A DNA stretch of 64,000 bases, taken from contig NZ_CP056030.1 of assembly GCF_013374995.1 (NCBI RefSeq), positions 2,388,501 through 2,452,500 of the forward strand, written 5' to 3'. A program made the translations under genes and the position numbers. Shown here in pieces: positions 45,536 through 54,682 of this stretch; the first letter of the stretch is position 1, and each line of letters begins with the position of its first letter. Source of the DNA: Pseudomonas eucalypticola (lineage in GTDB: Bacteria; Pseudomonadota; Gammaproteobacteria; Pseudomonadales; Pseudomonadaceae). The notes beneath the pieces are model-generated. The model was not told where the DNA came from and made no database searches. It was given only the letters and a program-made list of their open reading frames with translations.

Positions 45536-46453
45536 ATGCAAATCAGCCGGGCCAATCTGGCCGACTTCGTTTATTTCCTCGCCATAGCGCGCCATCAGAG
45601 TTTCAGCCGGGCCGGGCTTGAGGTGGGCATCAGTGCCTCGGCCCTGAGCCACGCCATGAAGGGCCTGGAGGCGCGAATGGGCATCCGCTTGTTCAACCGC
45701 ACCACGCGCAGCGTGACGCTAACGGCGGCTGGGGAGGAGCTGCACAGCCTGATCGGCAAGCCGTTCGATAAAATCGGCCAGGCGATGGAAGTCATCAACC
45801 GCCACCGCGATGAGCCTGGGGGACGCATCCGCTTGAATACGTTGAGCGATGCCGCCGAGCTGCTGTTGGGGCCGGTACTGCCGGTGTTCAACGACCGCTA
45901 CCCGGAAGTGGAAGTCGATCTGACGGTTACCAACCGCATGGTGGATGTCATTGGCGGTGGGCATGACGCGGGCATTCGATACGGCGGCACGGTACCGGAG
46001 GACATGATCGCGCAACGGCTGTCCCCCGACATCCGTTGGGTGGTCGTCGCATCTCCTGAGTATCTGCAACGCTTCGGCATACCCGAGCATCCCAATGATC
46101 TGGCCAGGCATCGGTGCCTGTGCATTCGCCTGGGCAATGATCGGATGTACGAATGGGAGTTCGACAATGGGAGCAAACAGCTGGAAATTGCCGTCCCCGG
46201 GGCTATCACCATCGACGAGACGCGCATCGGGGTTGCCCTGGCACGCAACGGGGCCGGCCTGATGTACGTTCCTGAACCTGTTGTAGCACCTCTGGTACAA
46301 AGCGGGGCATTGGTGCGTGTGCTGGATGACTGGGCCAGTGTTGCACCGGGATTTCACCTGTACTACTCCAGCCGCCGGCAGTTGCCGGTGGGTTTGCGGT
46401 TACTGATCGATCTGGTTCGCGAACTGCAACCGATGGGTGATATCGACGGCTGA
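45536..46453 (+). CDS. LysR-family regulator of the oxidoreductase cluster
   Basis: 305 aa from the ATG at 45536, with GGAG 7 bp upstream; a longer ORF start lacks a signal. Helix-turn-helix: FSRAGLEVGISASALSHAMK GLE-type (ASALSHAMKGLEARMGIRLF), with the LysR effector domain carrying the RYGGTVPEDMIAQRL and DETRIGVALARNGAGL segments of the CrgA/AaeR-like branch. Divergent from the cupin gene and followed by the exporter gene, so it probably controls both arms. Inducer unknown. Confidence 0.9.
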   Translation: MQISRANLADFVYFLAIARHQSFSRAGLEVGISASALSHAMKGLEARMGIRLFNRTTRSVTLTAAGEELHSLIGKPFDKIGQAMEVINRHRDEPGGRIRLNTLSDAAELLLGPVLPVFNDRYPEVEVDLTVTNRMVDVIGGGHDAGIRYGGTVPEDMIAQRLSPDIRWVVVASPEYLQRFGIPEHPNDLARHRCLCIRLGNDRMYEWEFDNGSKQLEIAVPGAITIDETRIGVALARNGAGLMYVPEPVVAPLVQSGALVRVLDDWASVAPGFHLYYSSRRQLPVGLRLLIDLVRELQPMGDIDG

Positions 46454-46487
46454 AGGGGAGGGGCAGCAGTCGCCGTGTCTCGATTAC

Positions 46488-46510
46488 TGAGCGTTATTCA
46501 TTAGGTCATC
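46488..46510 (+). promoter_or_regulatory. Shared dyad motif upstream of the exporter operon
   Basis: Starts TGAGCGTTATTCATTAGG and ends TCATC, 82 bp before the exporter ATG. It matches the site at 51077-51099 in 17 of 23 positions by hand alignment. Likely the same regulator. Confidence 0.5.
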
Positions 46511-46591
46511 TCATTTACCCCCGGTACTCAAGTGGCTGTGCGTTGCGTAGGGTGGGCCGCATTCGCTTCCCCCTACTACTACGGAGTACGC

Positions 46592-47839
46592 ATGAGCCCC
46601 TTGGACGTTCTTGCCAAACGGCAACACGCCACAATCGATTGCCCTTCGGCGGCGGGAGAATCTCATGGCCTGCGTATCCTGCTGATCCTCAGCACATTGC
46701 TGGCCTTTGCTTCGATTTCCACCGACCTTTACCTGCCGGCGATGCCGGTCATGGCCCAGGCGCTGCACGCGAACAGCGGCACGTTGGAATTGACGGTCAG
46801 TGGCTACCTGATTGGCTTCAGTGTGGGCCAATTGTTCTGGGGGCCGTTCAGCGATCGGTTTGGCCGCCGCTTGCCTGTGGCGCTTGGCCTTGGGCTGTTC
46901 ATCATCGGTTCGGCTGGCTGTGCGCTGGCGGCCAGTGGGCACGCCATGATCGGCTGGCGCGTGGTCCAGGCGATCGGTGCCTGTGCCAACGTGGTGCTGG
47001 CACGTGCCATGGTGCGCGACCTGTACGCAGGGCGCGCAGCCGCGCAAAAGATGTCGACCTTGATGACCATCATGGCCATCGCGCCGCTGGCAGGCCCGAC
47101 GCTGGGCGGCCAGATCATGCACCTGGCTTCATGGCAGGCGATTTTCTGGGTGTTGGTGCTGGTTGGCCTGCTGACCCTCGCCAGCCTGACGCTGTTGCCC
47201 GAAACCTTGCCAGCCACCCGCCGCGCACCCACCTCGCTGGGCGCCATTGTTTCTTGCTACGGCGCGCTGCTGCGCAATGCGCGGTTCCTGGGCTACGCCG
47301 CGGCTGGCGGGTTCTTCTATGCCGGCACGTTCGCCTATATCGCCGGCTCACCGTTTGCCTACATCAGCTATCACCACGTGCCGGCACAGCTGTACGGGCT
47401 GCTGTTCGCCGCCGGCATCGTCGGGGTGATGGCCACCAACCAGGCGAATGCTCGACTGCTCAACCATTACCACAGCGACACGCTGTTGATGGTCGGTGCC
47501 CTGATGGCCGGGGGCGCTGGGCTCATTCTGGCACTCAATACCTGGGCTGACTTCGGCGGCCTGCCACTGCTGGTCGTCGGCTGCTTCCTGTTCGCCTCGT
47601 CCACGGGCTTTGTGGTCGCCAACTCGGTAGCAGGTGCGTTGAGCTGTTCAGGGCAGTTCGCGGGCTCTGCCTCGGCCTTGGCCGGCGCCCTGCAGTACGG
47701 CTGCGGCATTCTCGGCTCGGCCTTGGTCGCAGCGTTCGCCGATGGCACGCCATGGCCCATGGGTTGGGTCCTGGCGGTCTGCGGCGTTGGCTGTGTGATC
47801 AGCGCGGCCTGTGTACGGCGGGCAGCCAGACAACATTGA
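46592..47839 (+). CDS. Bcr/CflA-type MFS efflux transporter
   Basis: 415 aa from the ATG at 46592, with GGAG upstream. Twelve hydrophobic helices; STDLYLPAMPVMAQALHANS and LIGFSVGQLFWGPFSDRFGRR are the family hallmark. Proton-driven export of drugs or metabolites. First gene of a rightward unit with an SDR and a PQQ dehydrogenase, so it may export or relieve a toxic substrate or product of the pathway. Confidence 0.9.
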   Translation: MSPLDVLAKRQHATIDCPSAAGESHGLRILLILSTLLAFASISTDLYLPAMPVMAQALHANSGTLELTVSGYLIGFSVGQLFWGPFSDRFGRRLPVALGLGLFIIGSAGCALAASGHAMIGWRVVQAIGACANVVLARAMVRDLYAGRAAAQKMSTLMTIMAIAPLAGPTLGGQIMHLASWQAIFWVLVLVGLLTLASLTLLPETLPATRRAPTSLGAIVSCYGALLRNARFLGYAAAGGFFYAGTFAYIAGSPFAYISYHHVPAQLYGLLFAAGIVGVMATNQANARLLNHYHSDTLLMVGALMAGGAGLILALNTWADFGGLPLLVVGCFLFASSTGFVVANSVAGALSCSGQFAGSASALAGALQYGCGILGSALVAAFADGTPWPMGWVLAVCGVGCVISAACVRRAARQH

Positions 47840-47864
47840 TTCATCCTGATATGAGGTTCTCATC

Positions 47865-48629
47865 ATGACGTTTGCATTCGACAATCAAGTGGCACTGGTC
47901 ACCGGCGCTGCTTCGGGTATCGGCCTGGCCGCCGCCAAGGCGTTCGCCCAGGCCGGGGCTTCCGTAGCCTTGGCTGACCTTGATGGCGACGCTGTGCGTG
48001 CCGTGGCCCAAGCGCTGAATGACGCCGGGTTCAAGGCCATCGGTATCCCGTGTGACGTATCCGACATCGCCCAGGTGGAAGCACTGGTCAAGCGTACCGT
48101 GGCTGAACTGGGTGGCCTGGACGTGGCCTTCAACAACGCCGGTATTCAGAACGTGCTGGCCGAGACGGCCGACGCCAGTGTTGAGGACTACGACCGCGTC
48201 ATGTCGGTCAACCTGCGTGGCGTATGGGCGTGCATGAAGTTCCAGCTGCAGCATATGCGCCAGCAGGGCAGTGGCAGCATCGTCAACTGCTCATCCCTGG
48301 GTGGCCTGGTGGGGGGCGCCGAGCGCGCCAACTACCACGCGGCCAAGCATGGCGTGATCGGCCTGACCAAGAGCGCAGCGTTGGAATACGCCGCACGCAA
48401 CATCCGTGTGAACGCGGTATGCCCAGGCCTGATCTGGACACCCATGGTCGATCAGATGGTCGCTTCCGGCCAGGGCGAGGCCATGGACGGGATGATCAAG
48501 GCTATCCCCATGGCGCGTCCCGGCCGCCCTGAAGAAATCGCCGATACCGTGCTGTGGCTCAGCAGTAGTCGGGCCAGCTATGTCACCGGCCAATCCATCT
48601 CGGTGGATGGCGGCTTCATCATGCGTTGA
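47865..48629 (+). CDS. Classical SDR oxidoreductase
   Basis: 254 aa. TGAASGIG at the N terminus, NNAG in DVAFNNAGIQ, catalytic Ser in NCSSLGGLVGGAERANYHAAKHG with the YxxxK pair, and VNAVCPGLIWTPM. Full set of classical SDR motifs, NAD(P)-dependent alcohol/ketone interconversion. 25 bp after the exporter gene; probably co-transcribed. Confidence 0.92.
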   Translation: MTFAFDNQVALVTGAASGIGLAAAKAFAQAGASVALADLDGDAVRAVAQALNDAGFKAIGIPCDVSDIAQVEALVKRTVAELGGLDVAFNNAGIQNVLAETADASVEDYDRVMSVNLRGVWACMKFQLQHMRQQGSGSIVNCSSLGGLVGGAERANYHAAKHGVIGLTKSAALEYAARNIRVNAVCPGLIWTPMVDQMVASGQGEAMDGMIKAIPMARPGRPEEIADTVLWLSSSRASYVTGQSISVDGGFIMR

Positions 48630-48659
48630 TTCCCCCTCGTCACGATCAAGGAAGTTCTC

Positions 48660-51035
48660 ATGCCTCAACCGAATTCTGTCAAGGTCGGCGCAGCCCTGTA
48701 TGTCCTGGGTGCGCTCATCGTGCTGGTCGGGCTGTTCATGCTCGCCGGGGGTGCATGGCTGATCGCCCTCGGCGGCTCCTGGTACTTCGCCCTGGCCGGC
48801 ATCGGGCTACTCATTGCCGGGGGGCTGATAGCGTGTCGGCGCCTGTCCGGGGCTGGGTTGTACGTGTTGGTATTCGGTTGTTCCGCCATCTGGGCTGCGT
48901 TTGACGCTGGCCGGGCATTCTGGCCATTGTTTTCACGGCTGTTCGCGCTGGCTGTACTGGCCGTGCCGGTGCTGCTGGCGATGCCTGCCCTGAACAGCAC
49001 CCGAGGGCGAGTGCCTCGCAGTGCGGCTTTCACGCTGGCCGGACTCTGCGTGATTGCCCTGGGCGCGACCCTTTATGCAGCCCTGCAGCCGCAGCCCTTG
49101 CAGACGGCCGAAAACGCCGTCCCTGCGGTCGCGGGCAAGGCCGTGGGCGGTATACAGCCGGCGGGCGACTGGCGCTATTTTGGGCGTACACCATCGGGTA
49201 CCCGCCATGCCGAACTGGACCAGATTACCCCCGCCAATGTCGCTGGCCTGAAGCTCGCCTGGACCTACCACACCGGCGAAGTTCCTTCCGGTAGCCAAGG
49301 CCACGTGGTGACGCCGCTGCACGTCAACGGTGTGCTGTATGGCTGCACCCAGTCCAGCCAGCTATTTGCCCTGGACGCCGACACCGGCAAGGAACTGTGG
49401 CGTTTCAATCCCAAGGCCCAGGCCAATAACGTCTACCCCCGCTGTCGGGGGGTGGGCTATCACGATGATACGGCCAATGTGTCTGCGCCGGCGTCGGGCG
49501 CACCACGGGCTGCCTGTACCCGCCGGATCATCGCGACCACGGTAGATGCCCATATCGTCGAAGTCGACGCCGACACCGGCAAGGCCTGCAGCGATTTCGG
49601 TGACAACGGCAGCGTCAGCCTGCGCATGGGCATGGGGTCGGATCATCAGGACCTGTATTTTCCCACCGCCGCGCCCACGGTGGTGCGTGACCTGATCGTG
49701 GTAGGGGGGCTGGTGTGGGACAACCAGACGGTGGGCGAGCCTTCTGGGGTGGTCCGCGCGTTCAACGTGCACACGGGGGCGTTGGTATGGGCGTGGGATG
49801 TGGGCGACCCCTCCATCACCCGGCTGCCGCCGGAGGGCCAGCACTACACGCCGGGCACGCCGAATGTGTGGTCCACGCCCGCCTTCGACGAGACCCTGGG
49901 GCTGATCTACCTGCCCACCGGCAATGCCACCCCGGACTTCTGGGGCGGCGAGCGCTCGGCGGCCGATGATCGCTACTCATCCTCCATCGTCGCGCTGGAC
50001 ATCGCCACCGGGCGTGAGCGCTGGCATTTCCAGACCACTCACCACGACCTGTGGGATTACGACGTGCCGTCGCAACCGGCGCTCTACGATGTGCCCGACG
50101 GCCATGGTGGCACGCTGCCTGCGCTGATCCAGACCACCAAGCGCGGCCAGATCTTCATGCTGGACCGGCGCACGGGCACGCCGATCGCCAAGGTCGAGGA
50201 GCGCCCAGTACCCCAAGGCGGCGTTGCCGACGAGCGCCTGTCGCCAACCCAGCCCTATTCGGTGGGCATGCCGTCGATTGGTACGGAACCTTTGACCGAG
50301 GCGCGCATGTGGGGGCTGACCCCGCTGGATCAGCTGATGTGCCGCATCGAGTTTCGCCGCGCCCGGTATGAGGGGGAGTTCACCCCACCCAGCGAGCGTT
50401 TGACGATTCAGTACCCTAGCTGGCTGGGTGGCATGAACTGGGGCTCGGTGTCCATTGCCGAGAATCTGGGCTACATGATCTTCAACGATACCCGCGTACC
50501 GATCTGGAATCGCATGGTCAGCAGGGAGGCGTATGACAAGGCTTCATTGGCAGGGGGCGGGCACGAAGGTAATGCGCCTCAGCGCGGTACGCCATGGGGC
50601 ATAGAGCAGGGGCGCTTCCTCTCGCCACTGGGTGTGCCGTGCCAGCAACCGCCCTACGGCACCATCACCGCCATTGACCTGGCGACCCGCCAGGTCGCCT
50701 GGTCCATGCCCTTGGGCACCACTGAGCAGACCGGGCCATTGGGCATCGCCACGCACCTGCCCATGCCCATCGGCATGCCCACCCGTGGCGGGCCCATTAC
50801 CACGTCCTCCGGCCTGATCTTCGTAGGTGCCAGTCAGGATTTCGACTTTCGTGCGTTGGATGTAAGGACGGGGCGGCAGTTGTGGAAAGCGCGTTTGCCG
50901 GTCGGCGCGGAAGCGACCCCCATGACCTATGTGTCACCGCGCAGTGGCCGTCAGTACGTCGTCATCAGTGCCGGCGGCAATTCGGCCACCACGCAAAAGG
51001 GTGATTACGTACTGGCGTTTGCGCTACCGAAGTAA
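48660..51035 (+). CDS. Membrane-bound PQQ-dependent dehydrogenase (glucose/quinate/shikimate family)
   Basis: 791 aa; GGAAG upstream. Five N-terminal membrane helices precede a periplasmic eight-bladed PQQ propeller. Typical segments: PAGDWRYFGRTPSGTRHAEL, GHVVTPLHVNGVLYGCTQSS, ERWHFQTTHHDLWDYDVPSQ, NWGSVSIAENLGYMIFNDTR, MPIGMPTRGGPITTSSGLIF. It oxidises a polyol or sugar in the periplasm and passes electrons to ubiquinone. I cannot tell glucose from quinate/shikimate specificity. The neighbouring SDR and hydrolase argue against the housekeeping glucose enzyme. Confidence 0.9.
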   Translation: MPQPNSVKVGAALYVLGALIVLVGLFMLAGGAWLIALGGSWYFALAGIGLLIAGGLIACRRLSGAGLYVLVFGCSAIWAAFDAGRAFWPLFSRLFALAVLAVPVLLAMPALNSTRGRVPRSAAFTLAGLCVIALGATLYAALQPQPLQTAENAVPAVAGKAVGGIQPAGDWRYFGRTPSGTRHAELDQITPANVAGLKLAWTYHTGEVPSGSQGHVVTPLHVNGVLYGCTQSSQLFALDADTGKELWRFNPKAQANNVYPRCRGVGYHDDTANVSAPASGAPRAACTRRIIATTVDAHIVEVDADTGKACSDFGDNGSVSLRMGMGSDHQDLYFPTAAPTVVRDLIVVGGLVWDNQTVGEPSGVVRAFNVHTGALVWAWDVGDPSITRLPPEGQHYTPGTPNVWSTPAFDETLGLIYLPTGNATPDFWGGERSAADDRYSSSIVALDIATGRERWHFQTTHHDLWDYDVPSQPALYDVPDGHGGTLPALIQTTKRGQIFMLDRRTGTPIAKVEERPVPQGGVADERLSPTQPYSVGMPSIGTEPLTEARMWGLTPLDQLMCRIEFRRARYEGEFTPPSERLTIQYPSWLGGMNWGSVSIAENLGYMIFNDTRVPIWNRMVSREAYDKASLAGGGHEGNAPQRGTPWGIEQGRFLSPLGVPCQQPPYGTITAIDLATRQVAWSMPLGTTEQTGPLGIATHLPMPIGMPTRGGPITTSSGLIFVGASQDFDFRALDVRTGRQLWKARLPVGAEATPMTYVSPRSGRQYVVISAGGNSATTQKGDYVLAFALPK

Positions 51036-51076
51036 GGACGAATCGTCCCGACGCCAGCGCTGCGCAGGTCTATTGA

Positions 51077-51099
51077 TGAGCGTTGCTTATAGGTTCATC
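51077..51099 (+). promoter_or_regulatory. Shared dyad motif upstream of the hydrolase operon
   Basis: TTGATGA (51073-51079) and TCATCAA (51095-51101) are perfect inverted arms 15 bp apart. The core TGAGCGTTGCTTATAGG ends in TTCATC. It lies about 80 bp before the hydrolase ATG and is related to the sites at 46488 and 53003. Confidence 0.55.
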
Positions 51100-51177
51100 A
51101 AGTTTTCCCCGGCTAGTGAGCGGTAGTTCGTCAACGTACAGTTGAGTCATTCTCTGCACAAAGGCGAATTACCCTCC

Positions 51178-52200
51178 ATGCCGCTCATCAGATCATCGAT
51201 GCTCACCGCTGCAATCCTCGCGTCTCTGTCCCCCGTTGCCCAGGCACAAGCGCCCACCACCGTTGCCCAGGGGGTCAATGTGATCGGCGCTGAAAAAGTC
51301 GTGTTCCGCAACGGAGCCGTAAACATGGCCGGTAACCTTTACCTGCCTGATGACTACGACAGCGCCAAGCGCTACCCGGCCATCGTGGTTGCCCACCCTT
51401 GGGGCGGTGTCAAAGAGCAGACCGCAGGCCTTTACGCCCAGCAGTTAGCGCACAAGGGCTTCGTGACCCTGGCGTTCGACGCGTCCCATTACGGCGAAAG
51501 CGGCGGTGAGCCGCGGGACCTTGAGAGCCCGGCTGATCGTGTAGCCGACATCCGTAGCGCCGTGGGCTACCTGGCCAGTTTGAAACAGGTTGACCCCAAT
51601 CGTATCGGCGCCGTCGGCATCTGCGCTGGCGGCGGCTACACCCTCAACGAGGCCCAGACGGATTTGCGGGTCAAGGCAGTGGCAGGGGTGGTGACCTATG
51701 ACATTGGCGATGCGACGCGCACTGGCATCCAGGGCATGCCCGTGACTGCTGCTGATCGTCAGACACTGCTGAAGACCGTCGATGCCCAGTTGAACAAAGA
51801 AGCGGCAGGGGCGCCCGTCCTTGTGCAGCCGTTGCTGCCTCCCCGTGACACGCTGACAGCAGCTTCACCCAGCTTTCTGCGCGAAGCGACCGACTACTAC
51901 CTGACGCCACGGGGTGCCCACCCCAACGCTCACAACCGATTCGTGGTCACCAGCCCCGGTTTGCACATGGGCTACTACCCGCTGGAACACATGGAGCTGA
52001 TCGCACCGCGCCCCGTGTTGTTGATTGCCGGCGAGCGCGCCGAGACTCTCACGTTCAGCCAGGCAGCCTTCGCCAAGGCGCAGCAGCCCAAGGAGTTGTA
52101 TGTCATTCCAGGGGCCTCGCATTTCGATCTTTACGACAAGACTCAGTACGTCACGCCTGCTGTTGCCAAGCTTGCGGGCTTCTTCGCCCAGGCTCTGTGA
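51178..52200 (+). CDS. Exported alpha/beta hydrolase, dienelactone-hydrolase-like
   Basis: 340 aa from the ATG at 51178, chosen because it starts a clean signal peptide (MLTAAILASLSPVAQAQA). Nucleophile elbow AVGICAGGGYT carries Cys instead of Ser, as in dienelactone hydrolase; Asp is likely in the LIAGERAE region and His in GASHFDLYDKTQ. AHPWGGVKEQTAGLYAQQLA is a typical oxyanion segment. Would hydrolyse an ester or lactone in the periplasm. Followed 38 bp later by a CMD gene. Confidence 0.85.
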   Translation: MPLIRSSMLTAAILASLSPVAQAQAPTTVAQGVNVIGAEKVVFRNGAVNMAGNLYLPDDYDSAKRYPAIVVAHPWGGVKEQTAGLYAQQLAHKGFVTLAFDASHYGESGGEPRDLESPADRVADIRSAVGYLASLKQVDPNRIGAVGICAGGGYTLNEAQTDLRVKAVAGVVTYDIGDATRTGIQGMPVTAADRQTLLKTVDAQLNKEAAGAPVLVQPLLPPRDTLTAASPSFLREATDYYLTPRGAHPNAHNRFVVTSPGLHMGYYPLEHMELIAPRPVLLIAGERAETLTFSQAAFAKAQQPKELYVIPGASHFDLYDKTQYVTPAVAKLAGFFAQAL

Positions 52201-52238
52201 CGTTTTCCTCTGTATTTCACTGACTCAAGGTACCGACC

Positions 52239-52952
52239 ATGGATAACCCATCTTTCGTTGCCCAGCCTTCGCTGGACGATATTGAAGCCGTCGCACCCGC
52301 CCTCAAGCATTTCACCCAGACCGTCGTGCAGGGCCAGTTGTGGACCAACCCCGACCTGAACGACCGTGACCGTAGCCTGGTGACACTGGCCGCCGCCGTT
52401 GCCCGCAACCACCTGGTGCAATTGCAGCCGGCCTTGGAACAGGCGCTGACTCATGGCGTAAAGCCGGCTGAAATTTCCGAGCTGATCACCCACCTGGCGT
52501 TTTACTCGGGGTGGGGCAACGCCATGGCCGCCGTGTTGCCCGCCAAGGCAGTGTTCGAGCGCCACAGCGTGGCGGCTGCCGATTTGCCGGGCGTGGCGTG
52601 CGAGCGCCTGCCGCTGGACGAGGAGAGCGAGCGCCAGCGCGCCACCGCCGTACAGGGCAACTTTGGTCATGTGGCCCCCGGCGTGGTGAAGAACACCACG
52701 GATTGCCTGTTTCTGGACCTGTGGTTGCGTCCGGATCTGGCCCCGCGGGACCGCAGCCTGGTGACGGTGACGGCATTGGTGTGCGCCGGGCAGGTGGCCC
52801 AGGTGACCTACCACTTGAACCGGGCGATGGACAACGGCCTGACGCAGCCGCAGGCGGCGGAAATGCTCACGCAGCTGGCGTTCCATGCCGGCTGGCCGAA
52901 CGTTTTCTCGGCCATGCCGGTCTTCAAGGATGTGTTCGCCAGCCGTAGCTGA
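52239..52952 (+). CDS. Tandem carboxymuconolactone-decarboxylase (CMD) domain protein, cytoplasmic
   Basis: 237 aa. Two CMD domains: one around LNDRDRSLVTLAAAVARN ... [20 protein letters not shown], the second around [20 protein letters not shown] ... [20 protein letters not shown]. Neither has the CxxC of AhpD, so a decarboxylase-like or lactone-handling role is more likely than peroxidase. No signal peptide. Paralogous to the lipoprotein at 53.6 kb. Confidence 0.88.
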   Translation: MDNPSFVAQPSLDDIEAVAPALKHFTQTVVQGQLWTNPDLNDRDRSLVTLAAAVARNHLVQLQPALEQALTHGVKPAEISELITHLAFYSGWGNAMAAVLPAKAVFERHSVAAADLPGVACERLPLDEESERQRATAVQGNFGHVAPGVVKNTTDCLFLDLWLRPDLAPRDRSLVTVTALVCAGQVAQVTYHLNRAMDNGLTQPQAAEMLTQLAFHAGWPNVFSAMPVFKDVFASRS

Positions 52953-53002
52953 CTTTATTCAGTGGAAGGCAACAGAAGCCGCTGGCCGATCGCAGGTATT
53001 GA

Positions 53003-53017
53003 TGAGCTCGGTTCATC
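53003..53017 (+). promoter_or_regulatory. Shortened dyad motif upstream of the exported cupin
   Basis: TATTGATGAGC precedes GGTTCATC (GATGA-N7-TCATC), a compressed version of the site at 51077. It is about 95 bp before the exported cupin start. Confidence 0.4.
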
Positions 53018-53110
53018 GCTTCGTTGAACAGACGGTGGGTACTCATTGCGGGTTCCCTCGGCTAACGTCCGATCAGGCTTGTTTGGAAGGTCCCCACCAA
53101 GGAGTGATTG

Positions 53111-53593
53111 ATGAGAGCACTGGCGATACTGGTAACCACCCTGATGTCCTGCACCGCGGTCCTGGCCGCGCAGGTGCCCGGCGAGAAGGCAATGAGCATC
53201 GTCAGAAATGGCGAGCAGCCGTCCATCATGGGCGCGCCTGGCAACTTTGTCGGCAATGCCCGTATCGATCCGCTGATCGCACCGCGCGCACCTTCCACGG
53301 TGTCGGCAGGGGCGGTCACCTTCCAGCCGGGTGCCCGTTCCGTCTGGCACACCCATCCACTGGGCCAGACCCTGGTGGTCACCGCTGGTACTGGCTGGAT
53401 CCAGCAGGAAGGCGGGGAGAAACAGGTGATCAAGCCCGGTGACGTCATTTGGACGCCGCCGGGCGTCAAGCATTGGCATGGGGCCACCGCCACCACCGGA
53501 ATGACCCACATCGCTATCCAGGAGTCGCGTGACGGCAAGAATGTCGAATGGCTGGAGCCGGTCACTGACGTGCAATACGAGGCTTCGCGATGA
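53111..53593 (+). CDS. Exported cupin-domain protein
   Basis: 160 aa from the ATG at 53111, with GGAG 6 bp upstream. Signal peptide [20 protein letters not shown] targets it to the periplasm. Cupin motifs [21 protein letters not shown] and [21 protein letters not shown] give the usual three His and a Glu for a metal. Paralogue of the cytoplasmic cupin at 44.8 kb. Overlaps the next gene as ATGA. Confidence 0.9.
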   Translation: MRALAILVTTLMSCTAVLAAQVPGEKAMSIVRNGEQPSIMGAPGNFVGNARIDPLIAPRAPSTVSAGAVTFQPGARSVWHTHPLGQTLVVTAGTGWIQQEGGEKQVIKPGDVIWTPPGVKHWHGATATTGMTHIAIQESRDGKNVEWLEPVTDVQYEASR

Positions 53594-54393
53594 CAGTGCT
53601 CAAAACGGCTGTCGCTTCGTTTTCCGTGCTATTGGCCGCCTGTGCAGGCCATGACAAGGCTGCCAGCCAGGCGCCCGCGGTGCCCAGCCTCGAGGACGTG
53701 CGTGCGGTGTCGCCGGCACTGGCCCGCAACACCGAATCGTTGCTGCTGGGGGAGGTGTGGAAGCGACCCGGCTTGTCACCCCGGGACCGTAGCCTGGTCA
53801 CCGTGGCGGTCCTGATTGCTCGCAACCAGACGGTCGAAATGGCCTACCACTTCAACCTTGCGCTGGACAACGGCGTCACACCGGCTGAACTGTCAGAGAC
53901 CATCAACCACCTGGCGTTCTACAGCGGATGGGGCAGTGCCACTGGCACGATCTTGATCGCCAAGGACGTCTTTGCCAGGCGCCACATTGGCGCAGAGCAA
54001 CTGGCCCCGGTGTCACCGTCGCTGCTGCCCATCGACCAGGCCTCGGAGCAGGTGCGCACCGCCTATGTCGACAGGGTCGTGGGGCCGGTTTCCCCAGGGC
54101 TGGTGCACTACACCAGCGCGGCGCTGTTTCACGACCTGTGGCTGCGACCAGGCCTGGCGCCGCGTGATCGCAGCCTGATTACGGTGAGTGCGTTGATCGC
54201 CACTGGCCAGGTGGCACAGCTGGGCGCGCACTTGAACCGCGCCATGGACAACGGCCTGACCCAGGCGCAGGCCTCGGAGATGCTGACCCAATTGGCGTTT
54301 TATGCGGGGTGGCCGAATGTGTTCACGGCGGTGCCGGTGGTTAGCGATGTCTTTGCCGCTCGGCAGAAGGCTGCGTCGAACACGTTGCAATGA
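53590..54393 (+). CDS. Tandem CMD-domain lipoprotein
   Basis: 267 aa. The signal peptide ends in the lipobox LLAAC (Cys ~19), so it is membrane-anchored in the periplasm. Two CMD domains ([79 protein letters not shown]). Paralogue of the cytoplasmic CMD protein, translationally coupled to the exported cupin. Cupin and CMD probably act in one reaction sequence; inferred. Confidence 0.88.
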   Translation: MTVLKTAVASFSVLLAACAGHDKAASQAPAVPSLEDVRAVSPALARNTESLLLGEVWKRPGLSPRDRSLVTVAVLIARNQTVEMAYHFNLALDNGVTPAELSETINHLAFYSGWGSATGTILIAKDVFARRHIGAEQLAPVSPSLLPIDQASEQVRTAYVDRVVGPVSPGLVHYTSAALFHDLWLRPGLAPRDRSLITVSALIATGQVAQLGAHLNRAMDNGLTQAQASEMLTQLAFYAGWPNVFTAVPVVSDVFAARQKAASNTLQ

Positions 54394-54682
54394 GGCCACG
54401 CTCGATGAAGCAAGGCTCACGACTTCATTCTGAATAGCCACCGCACGCCGTTTGAAATGGCGTTCCAGCATCAACGGTGCGATAAGTCCTGAAAACCTAC
54501 GGCTGCGGCAAATCACCACACCGAAAATACCTCTCATTCACCACCGTTGCTCAGCTAACCCTTTGCTTCTCAAGCACAATCCCGGACAATCGCCCCCCCT
54601 TTTATGGCCGGGGCGCTGCCTGCTTCATGTTTCATCCCGTCTCGGCCACGTATGAATAACCGGCAAGCGGAGATTCGACCGG
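54394..54682. other. 289-bp gap before the transporter gene
   Basis: I see no gene or clear terminator here. It is AT-richer than its surroundings near 54490-54600 and probably carries the transporter promoter. Confidence 0.3.

Noticed and set aside
48660..51035. Housekeeping glucose dehydrogenase gcd
   Set aside because: Family membership is clear, but specificity cannot be read and the neighbours point to a different pathway, so no symbol is given.
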